Part shown: positions 1 through 8,319 of the stretch, piece after piece
Layout: each line of letters begins with the position of its first letter
Numbering within the stretch: the first letter of the stretch is position 1
Source: Phycisphaerales bacterium
GTDB taxonomy: Bacteria > Planctomycetota > Phycisphaerae > Phycisphaerales > UBA1924
DNA length: 41,406 nucleotides
Reading direction: 5' to 3'
Assembly (NCBI GenBank): GCA_017642965.1
Contig: JAEPOJ010000002.1
Location: 187,132-228,537, forward strand
Program-made: the position numbers and the translations under genes
The notes under the pieces: generated by a model
The model's input: only the letters and a program-made list of their open reading frames with translations
Databases searched by the model: none
What the model was told of the DNA's origin: nothing

Positions 1-174
1 GATCGCCCGCCGTACCGTGGGTGGGCCCGCGAAGCCCGTCCCGCCCAGAAAGAGGATCTTCATCGGCTTTCGTGAGCGCGGCAGCATCCCCGCGCCCAGC
101 GCGCTGCCCGCCATCGCGGCCGTGATCCCGATCGCGCCCGCTTGTCCCAGAAACGCTCGCCGTGTGCTCGTCAT
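1..174 (-). CDS. Tat-signal NAD-dependent epimerase/dehydratase family protein (partial, N-terminal 58 residues)
   Basis: Only the N-terminus is in the window; the gene runs off the left edge. The visible protein starts MTSTRRAFLGQAG, a twin-arginine (Tat) signal with an Ala/Gly-rich hydrophobic stretch. It continues into KILFLGGTGFAG, a Rossmann dinucleotide-binding glycine motif of extended short-chain dehydrogenases. The start codon shares an ATGA overlap with the stop of the upstream transporter gene (171-1607), so translational coupling is likely. It resembles the cytoplasmic paralogue at 20909-21934, which starts MNILVLGGTQFSG without a signal. Export of an NAD-binding enzyme by Tat with its cofactor already bound is plausible. 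Family placement is solid; substrate and export are inferred from the N-terminus alone. Confidence 0.75.
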   Translation of the reverse strand, partial: MTSTRRAFLGQAGAIGITAAMAGSALGAGMLPRSRKPMKILFLGGTGFAGPPTVRRAI

Positions 175-1607
175 ATCGTGCTCCCTGTTGGACCCAGGGG
201 CGGTGCCCCGGGTGTTGGTTTTGTGTTGATCTCGATCTCGCTCGATGCACCCCGCACCGAACGCCGGTGCTGCGCCATCGCGAGCATGAACGCCAGCCCG
301 CCCCACAGCACCGCCAATGGCGCGGCCACCATGGCCATGCCCATCAATCCAAGCCCGGCCCCCGCGATCGCGCGCTCCACGCCCGTCCCCGCGACGTCGC
401 CGCCGCGGTAGAGGAAGACGTCCACGATCGGCTTGGCCTTGTACTTCTCGCTCGTCGGCACCACGGAAAACAGCGTCTCGCGGGCCGGGCGGATCACCGC
501 GTAGCGCGTCGCCCTGTGCAGCGCGTTAAACGTCGCAAACACCGCGAAGATCTGCCACCCCTGGATCCCGTCTATGCGGCTCACCCACGCGAGGGCGATG
601 AAACCCACGCAGGTCAGCACCGGCAGCAGCGACAACGCGATGCCGATGCCCAGGCGCTTGATGATGTGGGCCGTCACGAACAGCTGCACCAGCAGCGTCG
701 CGACCTGGGTCCACATATCCAGCTGCGCGAAGAGCGCGATCCGCTCATTGAGCTCGTTGCTCGCGTCCACCACGAGCCGCGCCTGGGTGAAGTACAGCAG
801 CGTGCTGCTCACCGCGACCAGCGCGATGTACAGCCCGATCCCGAGCAGGTACGGCGAACGCAACATCGCCCGCACGCCATCGCCCCACCTCCCACCGATG
901 GGTGTCCCTGAAAGTTCTCGCCGGCGCTCACCGGTTGTTGCATCAATGAACTCGTCTTGCACGCGCCCCCGAGCGGCGCATGTGTCATGCTTGTCGAGAA
1001 GCCGCACGCACTGCACCGCCAGCTCGAACGCGACAATCGCGATGGAGATCTGCGCCCAAGTCGGGATGTGCTCCGCGAGCCACCAGACGAAGTTCGACCC
1101 GAGGATCGCACCGATGGTGCCTCCGATGCCGATCGTGGCGTACAGGCGTTTGCCCTGCTCCAGCTTCCACACGTCGGCCATGAACGCCCAGAACACGCTC
1201 ATCATGAACAGGTTCACGACGCTCAGCCCGACGTAGTAGACATACCCGGAGTACACCCGCAGATCGTCCGTCAGCACCTGCCTCGCCACGATGAAGCCCA
1301 GCAGGCACACCATCACGACCCGGTAGGCCAGCGAGATGAACCGCCTGCGATCCATCCGCGACACCACGCCGCCGAACGCGAGCGTCACCACCAGCGACAC
1401 GGCGCACGTGACGAGGAAGAGCCAGCGCAGGTCCCCCATCGACCGCTGCACCCCCATCGCCTCGCGGATGGGACGCAGCAGGAAGTAGCCGAACAGCAGA
1501 AAGAAGAAGCACCCGCCCGAGAGCACCACTCGCCCCCACTCGCCGGGCATGACGGGGATCACCCGCGCAACCAGCCCGTTCCGGGATGTCGATTCCGATT
1601 CCTGCAC
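171..1607 (-). CDS. NTP/NDP-exchange (ADP/ATP translocase-like) MFS-type transporter
   Basis: Protein of 478 residues with about ten to twelve hydrophobic segments. The motif FFLLFGYFLLRPIREAMG near residues 35-52 resembles the first helix of the TlcC/NTT nucleotide-transporter family, and the MFS-like loop RMDRRRF follows later. A hydrophilic stretch around residues 215-245 separates the two halves. The family is known for ATP/ADP exchange in intracellular bacteria and plastids, but free-living bacteria carry relatives whose substrates are unknown. The start used is GTG at 1607; an ATG at 1550 (MPGEWGRVV) is an alternative that keeps all the helices. The stop overlaps the next gene's ATG by four bases. 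Family call is good, nucleotide specificity uncertain. Confidence 0.72.
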   Translation of the reverse strand: MQESESTSRNGLVARVIPVMPGEWGRVVLSGGCFFFLLFGYFLLRPIREAMGVQRSMGDLRWLFLVTCAVSLVVTLAFGGVVSRMDRRRFISLAYRVVMVCLLGFIVARQVLTDDLRVYSGYVYYVGLSVVNLFMMSVFWAFMADVWKLEQGKRLYATIGIGGTIGAILGSNFVWWLAEHIPTWAQISIAIVAFELAVQCVRLLDKHDTCAARGRVQDEFIDATTGERRRELSGTPIGGRWGDGVRAMLRSPYLLGIGLYIALVAVSSTLLYFTQARLVVDASNELNERIALFAQLDMWTQVATLLVQLFVTAHIIKRLGIGIALSLLPVLTCVGFIALAWVSRIDGIQGWQIFAVFATFNALHRATRYAVIRPARETLFSVVPTSEKYKAKPIVDVFLYRGGDVAGTGVERAIAGAGLGLMGMAMVAAPLAVLWGGLAFMLAMAQHRRSVRGASSEIEINTKPTPGAPPLGPTGSTI

Positions 1608-1698
1608 GGGCGGGGTCTACCCGAGCCGGGTTCTGGGGTTGCGGCTAGAAGCGCGGACTGTTCAATTTTTGTGGAATTCTGAATAGATTTGAGCAGAC

Positions 1699-3249
1699 TC
1701 AGTTCCGGTTGTACACAACTGCCGGCTCCCATGTCATATGAATCTTTAAACGCCCCGAGTACACGGTGCCAGCAGCATCATCTCTCAGACAGAACTCGGG
1801 CTTGGATGTCATTCTCAAGTTGAGTGCATCATCCCCGGTTGGCTCATTCGGTTGCTCATCAAGATACCCGTACATAGGCACCCATTCATCTCCATGCTCC
1901 AGAATCCATCCTTTCTTATCGTCCGGAACCAGTGCCCACCATGCTCCCCCCGCAAGCCGCTCATTGCGTGATATGGACCTGATGTGTGGGCTGCCAAAGG
2001 TGTATCTTCTTTTGCCAAGATTTGGAGTATCACGCAGTTTCAGTCGAAAGAAGATGTTTCGGCGTCCTTCTGAGTCATACCAGTGCTTGCCTTCTGCCTC
2101 AAGACATCGTTCAAGTTCGTTACGGACAGAATCGTCATCAACGACCTGCACAAGTTCGCTGACATCCGCAACCCGCTTGATTTCATAATCAATTTCACGC
2201 TCTCCCAGATATGTCTCGTAGTTGAACGGTGCGCCAAGGTGTCCACTCGACTCTGTGAGGAGCAGATTAACACTGCCCGTGCTATCCCGCTTCGAAACGA
2301 ACACCGGAACCTTATCGTCGCTCCACACTCTCGCGACAAAAGAATCTATTGTCTCCATGCCATCAGCACGAATGTACTGCACCGGAAATCTTCCAGGAAA
2401 AGCGATTACACGCCCTTCTTGATCGAAGTGATATTCATGCCCACCGTAGCTCCTGAGCCGAATCCTTATCTTCTCGATAAATCGCCCGTGGTAGTTGCGA
2501 TCACGATAGGCATAACGCGTGGAAAGCCCGGCAAATACTCGTGAACCCTCAGGCCATGTCTCACGCATATCGAGTTCAATGCTGATCAACCTGCGAATCC
2601 ACTTGACTTGATCTTCAGTGTAGAGCTCTCTTTCCGCGCCTCGTTCCAAGTAATAGCAGTACACAGCCGATCTTGGCTGGAACTCAACCTGCATGTCGTG
2701 ATCAGTGCCACAAAGCGACTCGGTACTCTCTAAACGCGCAAAGGCGTAGATCAACAAGTAATCCAATCGATCAAGTTCTAGCTGGCGAGCTCGGCGCCAC
2801 AACTCGAACATTGCCTGCTCATGTATTGATGAGTCACCAAAAAGAATTGATTGCCATCGGCCTTCTGTCCTCTTCACGCTACGTGGCGTGAATGGTATAG
2901 TGGCAATCAAAACACTATCCGGTACTGCTGCCCACAACCCCCGATCTTTCACTGCAGGTGTTACTCGTAGCGAATAGCCTAAAAGAAAAACGAGTAGTGC
3001 CGCAACAACCCACCGCTTCCCCCGCCGCGTCTTTCGCATCGACCGCGTCGTCTTGTGCACTTTCCCACACTCCGGGCACACCGCCGGCTCGCGCGAAACT
3101 TCACCATCCACCCCCGTCAGGTCATACCAGCACTTGCGGCAGCGCCGCTTCGGTCTTCCCCGAAACCCCGCGCGATCCCACAGCAACCCGCGCCCAAGCA
3201 TCACCAACGCGATCACCAACAACACCCAATAGATTGTTTCCCACATCAT
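1699..3249 (-). CDS. Membrane protein with zinc ribbon between two TM segments and a long C-terminal domain
   Basis: Protein of 516 residues, function unknown. TM1 covers about residues 5-23. A zinc ribbon follows with Cys37, Cys40 (CRKCWYDLTG) and Cys58, Cys61 (CPECGK), then a basic stretch and TM2 at about 80-95. The remaining ~420 residues, probably extracytoplasmic, match no family I recognise. An open frame extends upstream to 3588 but lies antisense to the phosphatase gene; the start was set at the ATG at 3249 because a TATAGT hexamer ends 6 nt before it. The ATG at 3246 is equally readable. The C-terminal part (about 1699-2990) is roughly 50% GC against about 65% for the N-terminal part and neighbours, so the C-terminal domain may have been acquired or be evolving differently. 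Confidence 0.6.
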   Translation of the reverse strand: MMWETIYWVLLVIALVMLGRGLLWDRAGFRGRPKRRCRKCWYDLTGVDGEVSREPAVCPECGKVHKTTRSMRKTRRGKRWVVAALLVFLLGYSLRVTPAVKDRGLWAAVPDSVLIATIPFTPRSVKRTEGRWQSILFGDSSIHEQAMFELWRRARQLELDRLDYLLIYAFARLESTESLCGTDHDMQVEFQPRSAVYCYYLERGAERELYTEDQVKWIRRLISIELDMRETWPEGSRVFAGLSTRYAYRDRNYHGRFIEKIRIRLRSYGGHEYHFDQEGRVIAFPGRFPVQYIRADGMETIDSFVARVWSDDKVPVFVSKRDSTGSVNLLLTESSGHLGAPFNYETYLGEREIDYEIKRVADVSELVQVVDDDSVRNELERCLEAEGKHWYDSEGRRNIFFRLKLRDTPNLGKRRYTFGSPHIRSISRNERLAGGAWWALVPDDKKGWILEHGDEWVPMYGYLDEQPNEPTGDDALNLRMTSKPEFCLRDDAAGTVYSGRLKIHMTWEPAVVYNRN

Positions 3250-3255
3250 CTCCCC

Positions 3256-3298
3256 ACTATACCTTGCACCTCCCACGAAAGTTCCCGACGCATATCCT
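3256..3298. promoter_or_regulatory. Divergent promoter pair with -10-like boxes close to both start codons
   Basis: Minus-strand TATAGT (3256-3261) lies 6 nt before the ATG at 3249, and plus-strand TATCCT (3293-3298) lies 5 nt before the ATG at 3304. Neither start has a separate leader with a clear Shine-Dalgarno. If both hexamers are -10 boxes, transcription would start at or next to the A of each ATG, and two RNA polymerases would compete for about 50 bp. No convincing -35 box is visible for either one. Confidence 0.4.
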
Positions 3299-3303
3299 CT
3301 ACC

Positions 3304-4224
3304 ATGCCCCCGCAGCACACCAACCAGCCCCGACCCGCGATCTTCCTCGATCGCGACGACACCATCAACCGCAACGCCGACCTCCCCGACGGGGCTTGGG
3401 AAGGCGTGCGATGGGGCGACATGCTCAAGCCCGAGTTCGCCTTGCTCGTCCCCGGTGCGCGCGAGGCGCTCATCGCGCTCAAGGACGCCGGCTACGCGCT
3501 GATCGTCATCACCAATCAGGGTGGCGTCGCCCGGGCGGGAGGCACCATGCGCGATGTCGACGCGTGCAACGATCGCATGCGTATGCACCTGCGCGGCTCA
3601 GACCACGACGACGAACGCGTGCTCTTCGACGACCCGCTCATCGAGTGCTGGTACTCGTGCCCCTTCCACCCCGAGACAGGCGTGGTCACGCACCTCAACG
3701 TCGAGCACGAGTGGCGCAAGCCCCACTGCGGCATGGTCACCGCCGCGTGCAAAGAGCTGAACCTCGACCCCGCCCGGTCCTGGATGGTCGGTGATAAGCA
3801 GCGCGACCTCGATGCCGCCATTGCTGCGGGCGTGCCCGAATCGAAGACCATCCGCGTCGCCCACGACTCGCCCGTCGCGGATCTGGCCCACGCCGCCCGC
3901 TTGATCCTCGAACTCGATGAAGAGCCGCACCACGACGAGCACGTCTCCAGCGCGACGCTCTCGCCCATCGACCCCTACGCGCATCCGCTCAGCGACGACA
4001 AGGTCCGGCGCACGGTCGAGTCCGCCGCCAATGCCCTCGCGGAACGCACAGGCATCAAACTCATCGAGATCGACACCACCGATGCCCAGGTCACGGTCAC
4101 GCTCGGCACCCACAAGCTCGGCGCCCTCGCATTTATGGCCGAGCTTCGCCGGAGCACCAACCGCTGGCACCGATCCCACACCGGCAAAGACCTCTGGCCC
4201 AGCGCCAACGACCCGAGCATCTAG
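3304..4224 (+). CDS. GmhB-like HAD-IIIA phosphatase (heptose-bisphosphate / histidinol-phosphate type) with C-terminal extension
   Basis: Protein of 306 residues. HAD motif I is FLDRDDTIN (nucleophile Asp16, acid Asp18), motif II is VITNQGG (Thr70), Lys139 is in RKP, and motif III is MVGDKQRDLDAA (Asp164, Asp168). Order and spacing fit D-glycero-D-manno-heptose 1,7-bisphosphate 7-phosphatase or the HisB phosphatase domain. The GmhB zinc loop is only half present: Cys119 and His122 remain, but the usual C-x-C before RKP reads His135-Glu-Trp137. Residues after about 205 form an additional ~100-residue domain of unknown role, ending in a conserved-looking basic/aromatic stretch. The heptosyltransferase gene follows, which favours a role in ADP-heptose synthesis for LPS core. 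The start at 3304 was chosen over an upstream frame antisense to the neighbour. Confidence 0.78.
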   Translation: MPPQHTNQPRPAIFLDRDDTINRNADLPDGAWEGVRWGDMLKPEFALLVPGAREALIALKDAGYALIVITNQGGVARAGGTMRDVDACNDRMRMHLRGSDHDDERVLFDDPLIECWYSCPFHPETGVVTHLNVEHEWRKPHCGMVTAACKELNLDPARSWMVGDKQRDLDAAIAAGVPESKTIRVAHDSPVADLAHAARLILELDEEPHHDEHVSSATLSPIDPYAHPLSDDKVRRTVESAANALAERTGIKLIEIDTTDAQVTVTLGTHKLGALAFMAELRRSTNRWHRSHTGKDLWPSANDPSI

Positions 4225-4288
4225 ATCACAAGCCCCCGGTGGCATACGCGTCCCGCCTGTGCAATCTCCTGAATGAAACACGACTTAT

Positions 4289-4318
4289 CCCGAAGGAGCC
4301 GAAGACGGCTCCATCGGG
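4289..4318. repeat. Strong inverted repeat downstream of the phosphatase gene
   Basis: CCCGA-a-GGAGCC, a six-base loop, then GGCTCC-a-TCGGG: eleven pairs with one A/A mismatch. It lies 65 bp after the phosphatase stop and 88 bp before the heptosyltransferase start. No T-run follows, so it is not a classical intrinsic terminator. It may be an RNA stabiliser, an attenuator between the two genes, or a dispersed palindromic repeat. Confidence 0.55.
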
Positions 4319-4343
4319 CCACCCATCAACTGTCACTTTCTTC

Positions 4344-4399
4344 CCCATTGCCCATTGCCTATTGCCTCTCACCCACTGCCTATTGCCGCTCTCCTACCC
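4344..4399 (+). repeat. Degenerate heptanucleotide tandem repeat (CCCATTG / CCTATTG)
   Basis: Reading in sevens from 4344: CCCATTG, CCCATTG, CCTATTG, CCTCTCA, CCCACTG, CCTATTG, then two diverged units CCGCTCT and CCTACCC. It ends a few bases before the GTG start of the heptosyltransferase. It resembles in style the short tandemly repeated heptamers known from cyanobacterial intergenic regions; any relationship is only a comparison. It also argues against a TTG start at 4355, which would translate the repeat. Confidence 0.7.
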
Positions 4400-4405
4400 T
4401 TCACC

Positions 4406-5530
4406 GTGTCTCCCAGCACCCCACTCCGCCTGCTCGTCGTCCTCCCCTCATGGGTCGGGGACATCGTGATGGCCACGCCCACCATCCGGCGCATCCGCGA
4501 CGCGTACCCCGGCATCTTCATCGGCGGGCTCTGCCGACCGGGCATGGACCAGCTCCTCTCGGGCAACACCCTCTTCGACGAGCTCCACGTCTTCCAACCC
4601 CACGGCATGATGGCAAGCAAGAAAGCCGCCAACAAAGTCCGCCCGCGCCGCTACGACACCGCGATCCTGCTGACCAACTCCTTCTCCACCGCGCTCATCA
4701 CTCGACTCGCGTTCATCCCTCGACGCATCGGCTACAACCGCGACACACGCGGCATGCTCCTCACCGATCCCATCGCCCCGCCTCGCAACCCCGACAAATC
4801 GTGGAAGCTCACGCCGGCCGTGGATTACTACTGGAACATTGCGTCGCGCCTGCTCGACGAGGATCCCGTCGACTGGTCCATCCACACCCCCACCAGCTGC
4901 GCCGAGGTCCCCCTCGCGCTCCCCAAGGATGCCGTGTTGGAACTGGGGTACAGCGAGAAGGACGAAGCCAAGGCCAACGAGGTACTGTCGGCCGCAGGTA
5001 TCGAAGATTCCACGCGCTACGCGATCCTCAACCCCGGCGGCAACAACCCCGCCAAACGCTGGCCTATCGAGCGATTCGCCCAGCTCGCCGACCACCTGCA
5101 CACTGCCCACGACCTCCGCGTCCTCCTCAACGGATCGCCCGCGGAGTCCGAGCTTTGCGATCAGATCATCGCGCACGCGAAGAGTTCCCCCGTTTCGCTT
5201 CCCAAGCTCGGCAACACGCTGGGGGCGCTCAAGCCCATCATCGACCGGGCCACGATTATGATCACCAACGACACCGGTCCTCGCCACATTGCGGCCGCCT
5301 TCGCGACCCCACTTGTCTCGATGTTCGGCCCGACCGATCCGCGCTGGACCACGATCCCCGTCGCCCCCCTCCCCGACGGGTCCCCATCGGAAACCATCAT
5401 CGTCGCCGATCCGACCCTCCCCGCGAGCGAATCCGCGAACGACCATCCGCAACGCTGCGCGATCGACAACATCGCCTATACCCGCGTCCAACAGGCAACC
5501 GATACGTTTCTTCAGCGTATCGGCACTTGA
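4406..5530 (+). CDS. waaF: Glycosyltransferase family 9, ADP-heptose:LPS heptosyltransferase II-like
   Basis: Protein of 374 residues. Family 9 signatures are in order: LPSWVGDIVMATPTIRRIR at the N-terminus (acceptor-side loop), LNPGGNNPAKRWP in the middle, and TNDTGPRHIAAA followed by MFGPTDP near the C-terminus (ADP-sugar-binding half). WaaF transfers L-glycero-D-manno-heptose from ADP-heptose to the LPS inner core at the inner face of the cytoplasmic membrane. The upstream GmhB-like phosphatase would supply the same pathway. The GTG at 4406 is preferred over TTG 4355 because the upstream sequence is a tandem repeat and a TACCCT hexamer ends 5 nt before the GTG. WaaC or another GT9 heptosyltransferase remains possible. 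Confidence 0.82.
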   Translation: MSPSTPLRLLVVLPSWVGDIVMATPTIRRIRDAYPGIFIGGLCRPGMDQLLSGNTLFDELHVFQPHGMMASKKAANKVRPRRYDTAILLTNSFSTALITRLAFIPRRIGYNRDTRGMLLTDPIAPPRNPDKSWKLTPAVDYYWNIASRLLDEDPVDWSIHTPTSCAEVPLALPKDAVLELGYSEKDEAKANEVLSAAGIEDSTRYAILNPGGNNPAKRWPIERFAQLADHLHTAHDLRVLLNGSPAESELCDQIIAHAKSSPVSLPKLGNTLGALKPIIDRATIMITNDTGPRHIAAAFATPLVSMFGPTDPRWTTIPVAPLPDGSPSETIIVADPTLPASESANDHPQRCAIDNIAYTRVQQATDTFLQRIGT

Positions 5531-5567
5531 TTCTGCGTTCTGTGGAATCGTAATATGTCCTGCATAA

Positions 5568-6020
5568 ATGAAATTTGCTCGTTTCCATGCCGTTGCCATG
5601 TGGTTCTTTATCGCGGGGTTCGTCTGCGCCAACTCCGGATGGGCACCCTTCCTCTCAATCATCGTCTCCGATCGACCCGACTGGTCCGTCTGCGGCGAGG
5701 ACCTGTGCCTCTGCGTCAAACCCTCACCCGACAAACCTTTCTGTCCGCTGTGCATCACGGGCGATGAAGAATCGACCTGCTCGGGGTCAGAGGAGTCGTC
5801 GCCGAGCACCCCGTCCAAGCGTGTCCCACGCAACCCGCACGCCGATGCAATCACTCAAGCAGGGCAACTCGGTTCCGCGAGTGTCTTCATCGCCATAGTC
5901 TTTGCTATCAACCAATCGAGCTCCAGCGCGTACGCATCTCACGTCGTGCGTTTTGTCGATCCTGACGTCCGTCTCGCGCTTAACCAGCCCGACATCGCAT
6001 CGCCCCCACCCCGATCCTGA
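5568..6020 (+). CDS. Small exported or membrane Cys-rich hypothetical protein
   Basis: Protein of 150 residues. A short basic N-terminus (MKFARFH) precedes a hydrophobic stretch to about residue 30, which could be a signal peptide or membrane anchor. A Cys-rich patch follows (CGEDLCLC, then CPLC about ten residues later), suggesting metal binding or disulphides. A second hydrophobic segment, GSASVFIAIVFAI, lies near residue 105. TAATAT at 5551-5556 could be a -10 box 11 nt before the ATG. No known family recognised. It sits between the heptosyltransferase and the pseudopilin-like gene with no clear functional link. Overlapping frames exist on both strands, so the call rests on composition and start context. 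Confidence 0.5.
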   Translation: MKFARFHAVAMWFFIAGFVCANSGWAPFLSIIVSDRPDWSVCGEDLCLCVKPSPDKPFCPLCITGDEESTCSGSEESSPSTPSKRVPRNPHADAITQAGQLGSASVFIAIVFAINQSSSSAYASHVVRFVDPDVRLALNQPDIASPPPRS

Positions 6021-6106
6021 GTCGATCGTTTCGCTGAACGCGGCGACGCTCGCGCCCATCGTGCGCTCTCGCCGCATCACGACCGCATCCACTCAGGAGA
6101 TACGCC

Positions 6107-6907
<801 letters not shown>

Positions 6908-6924
6908 GAAGGGAAGAAACACAT

Positions 6925-7557
6925 ATGTCACGCATCAACAGCATCGCAATCGCATCGTCCTTCACCATCTGCTCAGCCGTCGCGTTCGCGGGCCTGCCAA
7001 ACGCCCACACGTGGCCGATGGAGCACATCATGGTTACTATGAACGGAACAGCGATCGAGGCGCACGCCAACACAAGCGCGGACAACCCGATCCTGCTGCA
7101 ACGCTTCGCCGGCGAGTCCTACGACGGCAATGCCGCCGCGCTCGACGACATGTACTACTCCGATCAGTACGGCTGGATCCTCGACGGCATCGTCGATCCG
7201 GGCGCAGGCAACTCGATCTGGATCGAGCTCGTCTCGCAGACCGGCGGCCTGGAGACCTACGAGGGCGGCCGGCGCATGATGATCGCCGATCAGACCTTCG
7301 ACCCAATCTTCGGCACCGACTCCAGCGCTCTGGACTGGCAGTGGTCCGGCATGATGACGCACAACTGGTACGCAACCGCAGACCTGGGAGATTACGTGGC
7401 GACCTACTCGATCTATGTCGGCGACAGCGCCGGCAACGTTGTGGACGGGTTCATCGCCGGCGAGGTCACACTCAACTTCCGCGCCGTCCCCGCACCGGGC
7501 TCGCTGGCCTTGCTGGGGCTCGGTACCCTCAGCGCAACCCGCAGAAAGCGAGGATAA
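6925..7557 (+). CDS. Secreted PEP-CTERM-type protein, first of a paralogous pair
   Basis: Protein of 210 residues. A Sec signal peptide covers about residues 1-22. The mature domain is acidic and aromatic. The C-terminus VPAPGSLALLGLGTLSATRRKRG has the PEP-CTERM layout: Pro-rich motif, hydrophobic helix, basic tail. This sorting signal is processed by exosortase-type systems in Gram-negative bacteria. It shares with the next protein (7561-8199) the block GMMTHNWYA, the pattern YVGDxxGNxxDG, FGTD, and the general length. I do not recognise the domain itself. It lies between a pseudopilin-like gene and its paralogue, suggesting joint export or surface assembly. Confidence 0.8.
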   Translation: MSRINSIAIASSFTICSAVAFAGLPNAHTWPMEHIMVTMNGTAIEAHANTSADNPILLQRFAGESYDGNAAALDDMYYSDQYGWILDGIVDPGAGNSIWIELVSQTGGLETYEGGRRMMIADQTFDPIFGTDSSALDWQWSGMMTHNWYATADLGDYVATYSIYVGDSAGNVVDGFIAGEVTLNFRAVPAPGSLALLGLGTLSATRRKRG

Positions 7558-7560
7558 GCC

Positions 7561-8199
7561 ATGCGATCCGCATTCTCACTCGCGCTCATGATCAGTGCTT
7601 CGGGTGCCGCCGCATCGCCCCCGACACTCGGCGGCCCGATGTCGCACCTGCTTGTGACGCTGTTCAATAACGAGATCTTCCTGAGCTTCGAATCGCCGAG
7701 CATGTCCACCGTGACGATGCAGGACAACGCCGGCGACTTCGTAGCCGGCGCATCCGTGCTCAACGGGCATGGGTACAACGGGCAGTTCGGTTGGCTCGCC
7801 AACGGGTTCATCTCGCTGCCGCCCAGCTCCGGGATCTTCGTGCGCACCCTCGCGAGCTCACCACACCTGCGTGTGTACGAAGAATCGAGCTTTGAGTCGA
7901 TCCTCGGCACCGACGGGGCCGACGATGTCTGGCGGTGGGACGGCACGATGACCCATAACTGGTACGCCACAGATACGCACGGCGAGCATCTCGCACGATA
8001 CGAGGTCTTTGTCGGTGATCTCACGGGCAACCCGCTCGACGGGTACACATCCTCAACGATCGAGCTCCGCTTCGAGTACGGGCAGGACCTGTCCGGTCGG
8101 ATCGGCACGCTCGGCTCGGGGATTGTTTCGTCGGTGCCCGCCCAAGGCACGATCACCATCATGAGCGCGGCGCTGCTGTTCACAAGGCGCAGACGCTGA
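7561..8199 (+). CDS. Secreted protein, second of the paralogous pair, with degenerate C-terminal anchor
   Basis: Protein of 212 residues, starting 3 bp after the preceding stop. A signal peptide is likely to about residue 19. It is homologous to the preceding protein over most of its length: LGTDGADDVWRWDGTMTHNW matches FGTDSSALDWQWSGMMTHNW, and FVGDLTGNPLDGY matches YVGDSAGNVVDGF. The C-terminus, SSVPAQGTITIMSAALLFTRRRR, keeps the hydrophobic stretch and basic tail but replaces PAP with PAQ, so PEP-CTERM-type sorting is less certain. Tandem duplication with divergence is the simple explanation. A strong terminator follows 31 bp downstream. Confidence 0.78.
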   Translation: MRSAFSLALMISASGAAASPPTLGGPMSHLLVTLFNNEIFLSFESPSMSTVTMQDNAGDFVAGASVLNGHGYNGQFGWLANGFISLPPSSGIFVRTLASSPHLRVYEESSFESILGTDGADDVWRWDGTMTHNWYATDTHGEHLARYEVFVGDLTGNPLDGYTSSTIELRFEYGQDLSGRIGTLGSGIVSSVPAQGTITIMSAALLFTRRRR

Positions 8200-8230
8200 T
8201 CTCAGCTGCGCGATCTTGGAGAGGGAGCGG

Positions 8231-8262
8231 GCCCGGCGGGATGTTTGCCGGGCTCGTTTTTT
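8231..8262 (+). terminator. Intrinsic terminator after the secreted-protein operon
   Basis: GCCCGGC (8231-8237), a nine-base loop, GCCGGGC (8247-8253), then TCG and a run of six T (8257-8262). It ends the 6107-8199 operon and separates it from gmk, whose own -10-like box begins 45 bp later. Confidence 0.85.
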
Positions 8263-8307
8263 CGTGCGCACTGTGCAAACAGTCCCGACGTGCGCCGACC
8301 CGATGTC

Positions 8308-8313
8308 TATATT
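8308..8313 (+). promoter_or_regulatory. -10-like box TATATT directly before gmk
   Basis: TATATT ends 6 nt before the gmk ATG at 8320. No Shine-Dalgarno is visible between them. A transcript starting 7 nt after the box would begin at the start codon, so a leaderless mRNA is predicted. No clear -35 element is visible at 17 bp spacing. Confidence 0.4.
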
Positions 8314-8319
8314 CAATCC

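Noticed and set aside
3250..3588. N-terminal extension of the minus-strand zinc-ribbon gene
   Set aside because: It is antisense to the phosphatase gene's catalytic core; a -10-like box precedes the MMW start.
4273..5553. Second frame over the heptosyltransferase
   Set aside because: Arg/His/Pro-rich shadow; the other frame has all family 9 motifs.
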